The notes below the pieces were generated by a model. It was not told the DNA's origin. It worked only from the letters and a program-made list of their open reading frames with translations, and searched no databases. Both the position numbers and the translations under genes were made by a program. Below, one piece after another: positions 1-8,990 of a stretch of 64,000 bases of DNA (position 1 is its first letter; the number at the start of each line of letters is the position of its first letter). Source of the stretch: Allocatelliglobosispora scoriae (GTDB lineage Bacteria > Actinomycetota > Actinomycetes > Mycobacteriales > Micromonosporaceae). The DNA lies in the NCBI RefSeq assembly GCF_014204945.1, contig NZ_JACHMN010000002.1, positions 3,433,001 to 3,497,000 of the forward strand, in the 5' to 3' direction.

Positions 1-859
1 CCCGGCCGAAGAGCCGGTCGGCTTTGACCCGGGCGAGCACGTAGAGGTCGCCGGGAGGGCCACCCCGATCGCCGGGCTCGCCCCGTCCGGCCAGCCGGAT
101 CTTCTGCCCGTCGGCGACACCGGCCGGGATGCGTACGTTGAGCGTGCGGGTCTTGGTGACACCGCCGGTGCCGTGGCACTCGGGGCACTTCTCGTCGACG
201 ACCTCACCGGCACCGGCACACTCCCGGCACGGCTCGGAGAAGCTGAAGGAGCCCTGCGAGCGGGAGATGAAGCCGCTGCCCCGGCAGGCCGGACACGTGT
301 GCGGGCGGGTGCCCGGCTTCGCGCCGTTGCCGTGGCAGGTGTCGCAGACGCCCGGTGCTCGTACCGTGACGGGCATCGTCGTGCCGCGGACCGCGTCGGC
401 GAAGTCGAGCTCGACCTCGGTCTCGACATCGCGTCCCCGGGCCGGACCCGGACGGCCGGCACCCGCACCGCCGGGCGCGCCGCCGGAGAAGATCGAGCCG
501 AAGAGGTCGGAGAAGCCCGCCCCGCCGAAGCGCTGGTCGTTGCCGTTGCCGAAGAGGTCGTCGAAGGACTGACCGCCGGCGGGCGCACCGCCGCCGCGCG
601 CACCACGCCGGAACGCGCCCGCATCGAACAGCGAGCGCATCTCGTCATATTCGCGACGCTTGCGGTCGTCCGAGAGCACGTCGTAGGCCTCGGAGACGGA
701 TTTGAACCGCTCCTCGGCAGCCGGGTTTCCGGGGTTGTGATCCGGGTGCAGTTCGCGGGCGAGCTTGCGATAGGCACGCTTCACCTCGTCGGCCGTGGCC
801 GTTTTGGCCACGCCGAGCACGGCGTAGAAGTCCTTCTCGAGCCAGTCCTTCGAGCTCAC
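1..859 (-). CDS. dnaJ: Chaperone protein DnaJ (partial, 3' end off window)
   Basis: Hsp40 co-chaperone that stimulates the DnaK ATPase and delivers substrates to it. The reading frame enters the window open and starts at a GTG (859) preceded by AGGTGG. Visible in order are the J domain with its HPD motif (HPDHNPGNP, near residue 37), a Gly/Phe-rich linker (GGAGFSDLFGSIF), and a zinc-binding domain with CxxCxGxG-type repeats (CDTCHGNG, CPACRGSG, CRECAGAG, CPECHGTG). The first C-terminal substrate-binding domain then begins and is cut by the window edge after about 286 codons. It is the last visible gene of the dnaK-grpE-dnaJ operon; hspR would be expected next, outside the window. Confidence 0.95.
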   Translation of the reverse strand, partial: MSSKDWLEKDFYAVLGVAKTATADEVKRAYRKLARELHPDHNPGNPAAEERFKSVSEAYDVLSDDRKRREYDEMRSLFDAGAFRRGARGGGAPAGGQSFDDLFGNGNDQRFGGAGFSDLFGSIFSGGAPGGAGAGRPGPARGRDVETEVELDFADAVRGTTMPVTVRAPGVCDTCHGNGAKPGTRPHTCPACRGSGFISRSQGSFSFSEPCRECAGAGEVVDEKCPECHGTGGVTKTRTLNVRIPAGVADGQKIRLAGRGEPGDRGGPPGDLYVLARVKADRLFGR

Positions 860-894
860 GCTTCCACCTGTCTAGCGGCGGGTGACAAGGGGTG

Positions 895-921
895 AGCCCC
901 GGGGGCCACGCCCCCGGGGCT
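895..921 (-). terminator. GC-rich hairpin between grpE and dnaJ
   Basis: A perfect 12-bp stem (AGCCCCGGGGGC) with a 3-base loop lies between the grpE stop and the dnaJ start. There is no T tract. Inside an operon this is more likely an attenuator or mRNA processing/stability element, lowering dnaJ relative to dnaK-grpE, than a full terminator. Confidence 0.5.
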
Positions 922-926
922 GTCGT

Positions 927-1723
927 TCATTCGGGCGCCGCCACGGCGACCATCGCCGGACGCAGCAAGCGCTCGCCCAGCAGATAACCACGCCGCATGA
1001 CGTCGACGCATGTCGGCTCCGTGACATCTGCCGAAGGCAGGTGCGCGACAGCCTCGTGCCGGTTGGGGTCGAAGGGGTCGCCCTTCGCTCCGAATGCGGT
1101 CAGCCCGAGCTTCGTCACGATCGCCGTGAGCTGCTCGGCCACCGATCCGAAGGGCCCGGTCAGGTCCCCGTGCTCCCGAGCCCGATCGAGATCGTCGAGC
1201 ACCGGCAGCAGTGCCACCAACGTGTCCGCGGTCGCCTTCTCGGAGGCCGCAGCCTGGTCGCGCTTCACCCGTTCGCGGTAGTTCTTGTACTCCGCCGCGA
1301 CCCGCTTGATGTCGACCTGAGCCTCGTCCAGCTGCCCGCGCAGCAGATCCAGCTCCATCCCCAGCAGGACGGACCCGTCCGAGTCGTCCTCGGTGGCAGC
1401 GCTCGGAGCCGGTGCCGCATCAGCAGCCGCGGGCTCCGACACGGCGGCGGGCTCAGCCGCAGCCGGAGCGTCGTCGGAAGCCGCAGCGGCCACCACGTCA
1501 CCCTCGACTATGTCGCCTTCGACGACGACGGACTCCGCCGAGCTGACCGTCTCAGCCGCGGCGGTCTCCCCGCCGGTGCCCTCAGCGGGACCGGAGGCCC
1601 CGGGGAGAACGGAGTCGGTAGAAGAATCGGGAGTTCCCACAGGAGCAACCTTCCGCTTGTCACGAATCACGATCCGCTCGCCGGGGTCTTCACCACCGAC
1701 GAGCGGATCGCCACCAGCTGAAG

Positions 1724-1727
<4 letters not shown>
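927..1727 (-). CDS. grpE: Nucleotide exchange factor GrpE
   Basis: Promotes ADP release from DnaK. The protein (266 aa) has a long, low-complexity, acidic/Ala-rich N-terminal extension (about residues 1-120), then the conserved coiled-coil and beta domain: [21 protein letters not shown] followed by [16 protein letters not shown] and a C-terminal beta segment ([12 protein letters not shown]). The extension makes it longer than the E. coli protein (197 aa), as is common in actinobacteria. The start is a GTG whose first bases overlap the dnaK stop codon (GTGA), so translation is probably coupled to dnaK. Confidence 0.95.
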
Positions 1728-3559
<1,832 letters not shown>

Positions 3560-3631
3560 GTTGAGTTCCTCCAGGTAGAGCGCCCCCGACCGGTCCGTAG
3601 TCGGCCTGTCGACACGGGGCGAACGTCTAAG

Positions 3632-3650
3632 TTGAGTGGACCGGACTCAA
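3632..3650. promoter_or_regulatory. HAIR operator (HspR-binding inverted repeat)
   Basis: TTGAGT-N7-ACTCAA, a perfect match to the core of the actinobacterial HAIR consensus (CTTGAGT-N7-ACTCAAG), lies 73 bases upstream of the dnaK start. HspR is known to bind such sites and repress dnaK operons in Streptomyces and mycobacteria. On the minus strand TTAGAC follows immediately and could be the -10, placing the operator over the promoter. Confidence 0.85.
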
Positions 3651-3737
3651 TACTGACACATCTTCGGGCGGGGTGCCCACAGGGGGTCCGTCACAGTTGA
3701 GTCAGGGACAGTCAACTCACGGTGGGTCTTGACCGCT

Positions 3738-3743
3738 TAGTCT
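3738..3743 (+). promoter_or_regulatory. -10 hexamer of a leaderless promoter (GTPase pair)
   Basis: TAGTCT ends 7 bases before the GTG at 3751, and no Shine-Dalgarno sequence lies between. This geometry puts the transcription start at the start codon. Confidence 0.5.
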
Positions 3744-3750
3744 TAGTCCC

Positions 3751-5034
3751 GTGACGTCCAGCAGCTCGGTCCGCCCACCGGCCCCTCTGCTCGCTGTGGT
3801 CGGGGGTCCGACCGGCGCGGGCAAGTCCACGCTGGTTAACAGCCTGGTCAGGGCACCCGTCAGCCCCGTCGGAGTGCTGCGGCCCACGACGCGTACGCCA
3901 GTGTTGATCTGCAACCCCGCCGACACCGCGAGGGTGCACCGGCACGGGCTGCGCCCCATCGGTGCCTCGCTGCTCCCGCTCGGCATCGCCGTGATCGACG
4001 CGCCGGACATGGATTCGATCGAAGAAGCCAATCGGCCGGTCGCCGAGGAACTCTTCGCAGCAGCGGATCTGTGGCTCTTTGTGATCACCGCCACTCGTTA
4101 CGCGGATGCGGCTGCGTGGCGGCACCTCGAGGTGGCCCGGGCCCGGGGGGTGGCGCTGGCGGTGGTGCTGGACCGCGTACCCGTCGAATCTGCTCCGGAG
4201 ATCGCCCGCCACCTGCGTGAGCTGCTCGGCGAGCCCGCGCCGCCGCTCTTCGTGGTTCCCGAGTCCCGGCTCGACCGGCAGGGCATGCTGCCGGAGAAGG
4301 TGATCGCGCCGCTGCGCGACTGGCTCGCCGCCGTGGTGGCCGGGCCGCCCGCCGAGCCCGAGTGGGCCGACGAGCCCGCCTCGACCTGGGAGCCGACCGA
4401 CTGGCTCGCGCCCACGCCGCCGGCGCCCTTCGACCTGTCGACGGAGCCGGTGGAGAGCGGTCGCGCCGAGCCTTCTCTCGTCGACGACCTCGAACTGCCG
4501 ACCGAGCCCGAGTCGCCGACCGAGGACGGACCGTGGGGCGAGGACGAATCGGCCGTCGAACCTGAGGCCGTCGAACCCGAGGCCATCGACCCCGAGGCCA
4601 TCGAGCCTGAGGCCATCGAGCCTGAGGCCATCGAGCCTGAGGCCATCGAGCCTGAGGCCGTCGAGCCTGAGTCCGGCGTGGCGGCCGAGACCGTCGATCG
4701 GGGCGATGGCCGCGCCTCGGCGCGGACCCGCAACGCCTCCGGCCGCTACATGGCCGAGCGCCCGGCGGGCACCGCCTCGACGCGCCCGGAGGCCGCTGAG
4801 CCCGTGTCGGATGAGGAGCTCCCCGACACGGCCACCCCGGAGGAAACCATCGAGGTCACGGCTGCGGCGGCTGCGGACGGCACGGACGACGCGACGAATC
4901 CCACGCTTGACGGACTCGACGATCCGACGCCAGTCGGCGAGACTGTGGACGGTAAATCCCGGCCGACACCCCAGCCGGTCGGAGCGGGTGGACCCTCCGA
5001 AGGACCGCCGACAGATCCCGGAGGCCAGGCATGA
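3751..5034 (+). CDS. Dynamin-like P-loop GTPase with acidic repeat tail
   Basis: Predicted GTP-binding protein of the dynamin/Era-like group, 427 aa. The G domain occupies about residues 1-195: P-loop GGPTGAGKST (near 18-27), a switch-I-like stretch RPTTRTPVLI, a DxPD-type G3 motif (VIDAPDMDS) and a possible G4 around VVLDRVP. The second half is acidic and low-complexity, with tandem pentapeptides (E-A-I/V-E-P), and is probably disordered. I see no membrane helix. It overlaps the next gene by ATGA, so the two GTPases are probably made together and may act as a heterodimer. Membrane or septum remodelling is a guess from the dynamin resemblance. Confidence 0.75.
   Translation: MTSSSSVRPPAPLLAVVGGPTGAGKSTLVNSLVRAPVSPVGVLRPTTRTPVLICNPADTARVHRHGLRPIGASLLPLGIAVIDAPDMDSIEEANRPVAEELFAAADLWLFVITATRYADAAAWRHLEVARARGVALAVVLDRVPVESAPEIARHLRELLGEPAPPLFVVPESRLDRQGMLPEKVIAPLRDWLAAVVAGPPAEPEWADEPASTWEPTDWLAPTPPAPFDLSTEPVESGRAEPSLVDDLELPTEPESPTEDGPWGEDESAVEPEAVEPEAIDPEAIEPEAIEPEAIEPEAIEPEAVEPESGVAAETVDRGDGRASARTRNASGRYMAERPAGTASTRPEAAEPVSDEELPDTATPEETIEVTAAAAADGTDDATNPTLDGLDDPTPVGETVDGKSRPTPQPVGAGGPSEGPPTDPGGQA
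4557..4672 (+). repeat. 15-bp tandem repeat inside a coding region
   Basis: About eight imperfect copies of a 15-bp unit (GAGGCCATCGAGCCT and variants) encode repeated E-A-I/V-E-P pentapeptides. The central copies are identical, consistent with recent slippage. The unit is a multiple of three, so copy number can change without breaking the frame. Confidence 0.9.
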
Positions 5035-6413
5035 GCAAGCGAAAGGCGCGAATTCCGCGCGCCGCCGATGCGCCTCCGGTGACGGCCTCCAGCGTTCACG
5101 CCAAGATCGACACCGTGCGGGCCATCCTCGACGCCGTGCACGAGCACGTGCCGAGCGATCGCCTCGCGGTCGCCCGCAGCACCTCGTCGCGGGCGCTCGC
5201 GCGGCTCGACCTCTCCCTCAGCCACACCACCGTCGCTCTCGCCGGGACCACCGGCTCCGGCAAGTCCAGCATGTTCAACGCCTTCACCTCCCTGGACCGC
5301 TCGCCGGTCAGCGCGCTGCGGCCGACCACGGCCGAGGCCTACGCCTGCGTCTGGGGCGACAAGGACGGCGGTGAGCTGCTGCTGGACTGGCTCGGTGTGC
5401 AGCCTCGGCGCCGATTCGTCCGGGAGAGCGCGCTCGACGGCAACGACGAGGTGGGCCTGCGCGGCATGGTCCTGCTCGACCTGCCCGACGTCGACTCGAT
5501 CCAGCCCTCGCACCGCGCGGAGGTGGACCGGCTGCTCGACCTCGTCGATGTCGTGGTCTGGGTGACCGACCCCCAGAAATACGCCGACCTCGTCGTTCAC
5601 GACGGCTACCTGCGGCGGCTCGCCGCGACCCGGGGCGGTTTCATCGTGGCGCTCAACCAGACCGACCGGCTGCTGCCGACCTCGCTGCCCCAGGTCGCCG
5701 GTGACCTGCGGCGGCTGCTCGACGACGGCGACCTCGGCGAGGTGCCGCTCGTCGCGACCTCCGCCACCGACGAGGTGCCCGGCCCGCCCGGCGCCGCCGT
5801 GGCCCGCCCCAAGGCCACCTTCCGCACGAAGCCCGGTCCCGGCCCTCGGACCGGCCCGCTCGCCGCGTCCGGTGTCGGCATCGCCGGTCCCTCCGGCATC
5901 CGGCAGCTCCGCGAGCTGCTCGAACCCGCCGTGGTCGGCCGCCGCGCGGTGCTCGAGCGCCTCGACACCGACCTCAGCTATGCCCTCGACGAGCTCGGCG
6001 ACATGTTCGCCGGGCAGGCCCCGGCCGTCAGCCCGAGCGTGCTGGTCGAGGGCTTGATCGCCGCTCAGGGCGTCAAAGAGAAGATCACAAGCTCAGTCGA
6101 CCGGTACGCGACACTCAGCTCCGCCGGCCTGCCGGAGCCGTGGCCGGAGGCGATCGCCGAGGCGGCCCGTCGGCGCCTGTCCGAGCTGCCGCTGGCCCTG
6201 GAGCGGGCGGGTGAGCGAGCGCTCGCCTTCGACCGCAGCAGCGGCTGGAAGCGGGCGATGGGTGCCGTGCTCCCCGCCGTCGGCAAGAAGAGCCAGGAGG
6301 GCCGCGATCGACGCCTGCGCTCGGAGTACGGTCGGGTCGCCGAGGACTTCGTGGTCGGACCGGTCCGCAGCGTCGTCAGTGGATACTCCGCCGCCCGAGC
6401 CGCACTGAGCTGA
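5031..6413 (+). CDS. Dynamin-like GTPase, partner of the preceding gene
   Basis: Second GTP-binding protein of the pair, 460 aa. The P-loop is AGTTGSGKSS (near residues 72-80), with RPTTAEAY as switch-I-like sequence, LLDLPDVDS as G3 and NQTDRL (about 209-214) as the base-recognition G4 motif. The C-terminal half is helical, with an amphipathic stretch but no clear membrane span. The ATG overlaps the previous stop by four bases (ATGA). Clear G4 here and a weak one in the partner suggest unequal nucleotide-binding roles. It could be one half of a two-subunit bacterial dynamin; the cellular role is unknown. Confidence 0.75.
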   Translation: MSKRKARIPRAADAPPVTASSVHAKIDTVRAILDAVHEHVPSDRLAVARSTSSRALARLDLSLSHTTVALAGTTGSGKSSMFNAFTSLDRSPVSALRPTTAEAYACVWGDKDGGELLLDWLGVQPRRRFVRESALDGNDEVGLRGMVLLDLPDVDSIQPSHRAEVDRLLDLVDVVVWVTDPQKYADLVVHDGYLRRLAATRGGFIVALNQTDRLLPTSLPQVAGDLRRLLDDGDLGEVPLVATSATDEVPGPPGAAVARPKATFRTKPGPGPRTGPLAASGVGIAGPSGIRQLRELLEPAVVGRRAVLERLDTDLSYALDELGDMFAGQAPAVSPSVLVEGLIAAQGVKEKITSSVDRYATLSSAGLPEPWPEAIAEAARRRLSELPLALERAGERALAFDRSSGWKRAMGAVLPAVGKKSQEGRDRRLRSEYGRVAEDFVVGPVRSVVSGYSAARAALS

Positions 6414-6423
6414 CCGAACGTCG

Positions 6424-6455
6424 ATCGGCGCCCGGGATCATTCCCGGGCGCCGAT
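6424..6455. terminator. Bidirectional hairpin terminator
   Basis: A perfect 14-bp GC-rich stem (ATCGGCGCCCGGGA) with a 4-base loop sits between two convergent genes. It lacks a long T tract, as is usual for actinobacterial terminators. Confidence 0.8.
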
Positions 6456-6494
6456 GTCGTTCATCCGGTCCGGAGCGGCGATCCGCTCCCGGCC

Positions 6495-8930
6495 TCACCG
6501 CCTCGTCGACACTCCGCTGATCCCGGCGGTGCCGGCGGAGCGGGCGGTGATCGTGGCGGCGCTGGGTCGCAGGGCGTTCGGATCGCCGCCGGTGAGCGGC
6601 CAGATCACGAAGCTGCCCACCACGTCGACGATCACGTTGGTGCTGCCGTTGTAGTTGTAGATGTTGATTCCCCGGTTGGGTCCGATCACCGTGATCGAGG
6701 CGTTCGCCACGGTCTGCCCGGCGACCGGGTTGAGGTTGGAGACCGTCGGCTTCGGCAGCCCGGCGACCTCGGCCGGCCAGAGCGTGAGATAGGTGCTCTT
6801 GGACGGAGCCACCGCCGTCACGTTCATCACCAGTGCTCTGGTATCGGCCCAGGCCACGGTCATCGCGGGCGTGATCTTCTTGATCGTGTTGCCGCCGAGG
6901 GTGCCGGCTCCGCCGAATCCGCTGCGGGTGTCCGCGATCCGGGTCGGCGGCGCGGGCTGGAACCGAAGGCCGCCGTCGAGGATGCCGTCGTCGAAGTAGC
7001 CGACGATGTCCACGATCACGTCGACCCCGGCGAGCGCGCCGTTGTAGATGCCGATCATCGGCATACCGGTGCACTCGGGATCGATGTCGCACTCGCTCAC
7101 CGGCACGATCGCCATGTTGGGAACCGTCTTGCCGGTCGCGAAGTTCAACGTCGAGGTCCCCGGCCGCTGACCCTCCTTGCCGTCCCAGGCCGTCAGGAAG
7201 CCACCGCCCTTCGGCGACGCGGCGGTGATGTTCACGGCCCACGCCGTGATGTGCGGATTAGCGCTGCTCTCGAAGTCGAGGATCAGGTGGAAGTCCTCGA
7301 GGCCGCCGAGCTGGACGCCCCAGTCCTCACGGGAGTCGAAGACCCGCTGAGCGTTGAGCGGGTGGTACTGGCCGCCGTCGGCAGCTCCCGAATCCGCCTG
7401 GTAGTAGCCCACCACATCGGCGATGACGTGGGTGTTCCCGGACGCGTTGAAGAAGCTGACCTTGCCAGTCGCGCCGACTGCGGCGGTCACGGAGTTGGCG
7501 CCCGTCCAGCCCTTGGCGAAGTTGAGCGACGACACGGTCGGCCGGGTGGATCCGGTGGGGTAGACGGTCAGATAGCCGTCCGTGGTCGGCGCCGTCACGG
7601 TCACGTTCAGCACGACGGCGGTCACCCCGCTCGCCGGTACGCCGCCCACGCCCAGCACCGACAGCTGGACCTGGCCGCCGGGCCCGATCGGGGCCTTCGG
7701 CGTACCCAGCCCGGACCGGGTGTCCAGGATCCGCTGCGGCGGCAGCTGGTGATAGGTCGAGATCTCACCGGAGATGCCGTAGACCTCCAGGCGGGCATCG
7801 ACCACCTGGCTGAGGTTGTTGACCGGGAATCGGTAGCTGACCCCCTCCGGCCCGATCGCCGTGGGCTTGACGGTGAAGCTGACCGAACAGGTCTCGTCCT
7901 GCGCCAGAGTCTTGCCGGAGCAGCCGTCGGTGACGACCGCGAAGGGGCCTTTGCCACCGATGAAGGTCCCGGCGCCGAAGGTCACCCCGAGCGGGCCGTA
8001 CGCGGTGAACGTGACGGTCTCGGGCGCCGAGGTCACGCCCACCAGCCGGTTGCCGAAGTGGACGTTGCCGGGCGTCGCGTAGACATGGCGCGGATCGAGG
8101 GCACCGATGTTCAGATCGACCGAGATCCCGCCCAGGGCCACGTTCGCGGCCAGGGTGAGCTTCGCAGGCGTGTTGTAGGTGCCCGTCGGGAACGGGGTGA
8201 TCGTGATGGTGCAGGTCTCGCCCACGTTCAACGTCACGTCCGTGCAGGTGTTGCCCGTGATCGGGTAGATCCCGGCACTCGTGCCGGAGACCGTGGCAGC
8301 GCCCAGGGTCACGGGTGCGCCGCCCGCCGGGGCGAAGGTGACCGACTGCGGCGGCGCCTGCTGACCGGCCCATGCGTTGTTCCAGGTCAGCACCGACGTG
8401 TCGGTGCTGATGCTGCGGTATCCCAACGCGGAGTGCCAGCGGATCTCCCCGGTGACGCCACCCGGGCAGAGCGTGTCCGTCAGGCTGTAGGTCGCGGCGA
8501 AGCCGGCTATCTCCGTCGGCGAACTCCAGGTGAGTTCATGGATGGTGATGGTGCCGCTGTCGTCGCACCATTGGCCGTTGGCGTGTGTGAGGCGCATGCC
8601 GTGCGAGCTCGGATCGGCGTTGGGCTGCGTGGTGAAGGTGCCCACCCCGAGCGTGGAGCCGGTCGGCGGCACGACATAGAACCTGATGTTGAAACGATCG
8701 TCGCCGAGACCCATCAGGTCGAGCATGACGTTGCCCTGGTAGGTGCTGACGCCCAGGTACATATTCGGCGCCTGGACGGCCTCGACGTTGCGGTAATACC
8801 CCGACGCGGTGAAAGCGGTGTAGGTAGCGGCGGCATGGGCGGGCTGCGGCACGACTATGGCTGCCGTGATCAGCGTCAGAACGCCGAGAAGTGCTCGAAG
8901 AGGAGTGCGCAAGGTGGAGACCCCGTACAT
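6495..8930 (-). CDS. Secreted repeat protein with choice-of-anchor-D and DTRSGLG modules
   Basis: Exported surface protein, 811 aa. A signal peptide (ALLGVLTLITAAIVV, cleavage after AHA) precedes a beta-rich N-terminal domain (about 36-190), two Ig-like segments resembling choice-of-anchor-D domains (about 190-385, each with a C-S/T-x-T/V-L...ETC pattern), then three roughly 125-residue modules. Each module opens with a RILDTRSGLG-like motif, has a central VLNVT core and ends in DVVGYY or a variant. The ATG has no obvious ribosome site. A TTG at 8912 (GGGGT upstream) gives an N-terminus matching the paralogue that follows (TTGCGCAC at both starts) and may be the true start. Function unknown; extracellular adhesion or matrix are options. 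Confidence 0.8.
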   Translation of the reverse strand: MYGVSTLRTPLRALLGVLTLITAAIVVPQPAHAAATYTAFTASGYYRNVEAVQAPNMYLGVSTYQGNVMLDLMGLGDDRFNIRFYVVPPTGSTLGVGTFTTQPNADPSSHGMRLTHANGQWCDDSGTITIHELTWSSPTEIAGFAATYSLTDTLCPGGVTGEIRWHSALGYRSISTDTSVLTWNNAWAGQQAPPQSVTFAPAGGAPVTLGAATVSGTSAGIYPITGNTCTDVTLNVGETCTITITPFPTGTYNTPAKLTLAANVALGGISVDLNIGALDPRHVYATPGNVHFGNRLVGVTSAPETVTFTAYGPLGVTFGAGTFIGGKGPFAVVTDGCSGKTLAQDETCSVSFTVKPTAIGPEGVSYRFPVNNLSQVVDARLEVYGISGEISTYHQLPPQRILDTRSGLGTPKAPIGPGGQVQLSVLGVGGVPASGVTAVVLNVTVTAPTTDGYLTVYPTGSTRPTVSSLNFAKGWTGANSVTAAVGATGKVSFFNASGNTHVIADVVGYYQADSGAADGGQYHPLNAQRVFDSREDWGVQLGGLEDFHLILDFESSANPHITAWAVNITAASPKGGGFLTAWDGKEGQRPGTSTLNFATGKTVPNMAIVPVSECDIDPECTGMPMIGIYNGALAGVDVIVDIVGYFDDGILDGGLRFQPAPPTRIADTRSGFGGAGTLGGNTIKKITPAMTVAWADTRALVMNVTAVAPSKSTYLTLWPAEVAGLPKPTVSNLNPVAGQTVANASITVIGPNRGINIYNYNGSTNVIVDVVGSFVIWPLTGGDPNALRPSAATITARSAGTAGISGVSTRR

Positions 8931-8948
8931 GTTGTGCGTATGTAAGAC

Positions 8949-8982
8949 GGCGGGGCGGGTCCAGAGATCGACCCGCCCCGCC
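8949..8982 (-). terminator. Hairpin terminator between the two secreted paralogues
   Basis: A 13-bp stem (GGCGGGGCGGGTC) with an 8-base loop lies 8 bases after the stop of the upstream minus-strand gene. It should largely separate the two paralogues transcriptionally. Confidence 0.75.
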
Positions 8983-8990
8983 GGTGTGTG

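Noticed and set aside
3695-3717. AGTTGA-N11-TCAACT as a second HspR/HAIR site
   Set aside because: The half-sites and spacing do not match TTGAGT-N7-ACTCAA; it may be a chance palindrome or part of the divergent promoter.
4557-4672. Regularly spaced repeats, checked as a possible CRISPR array
   Set aside because: The 15-bp units abut without spacers and stay in the reading frame, so this is a coding tandem repeat.
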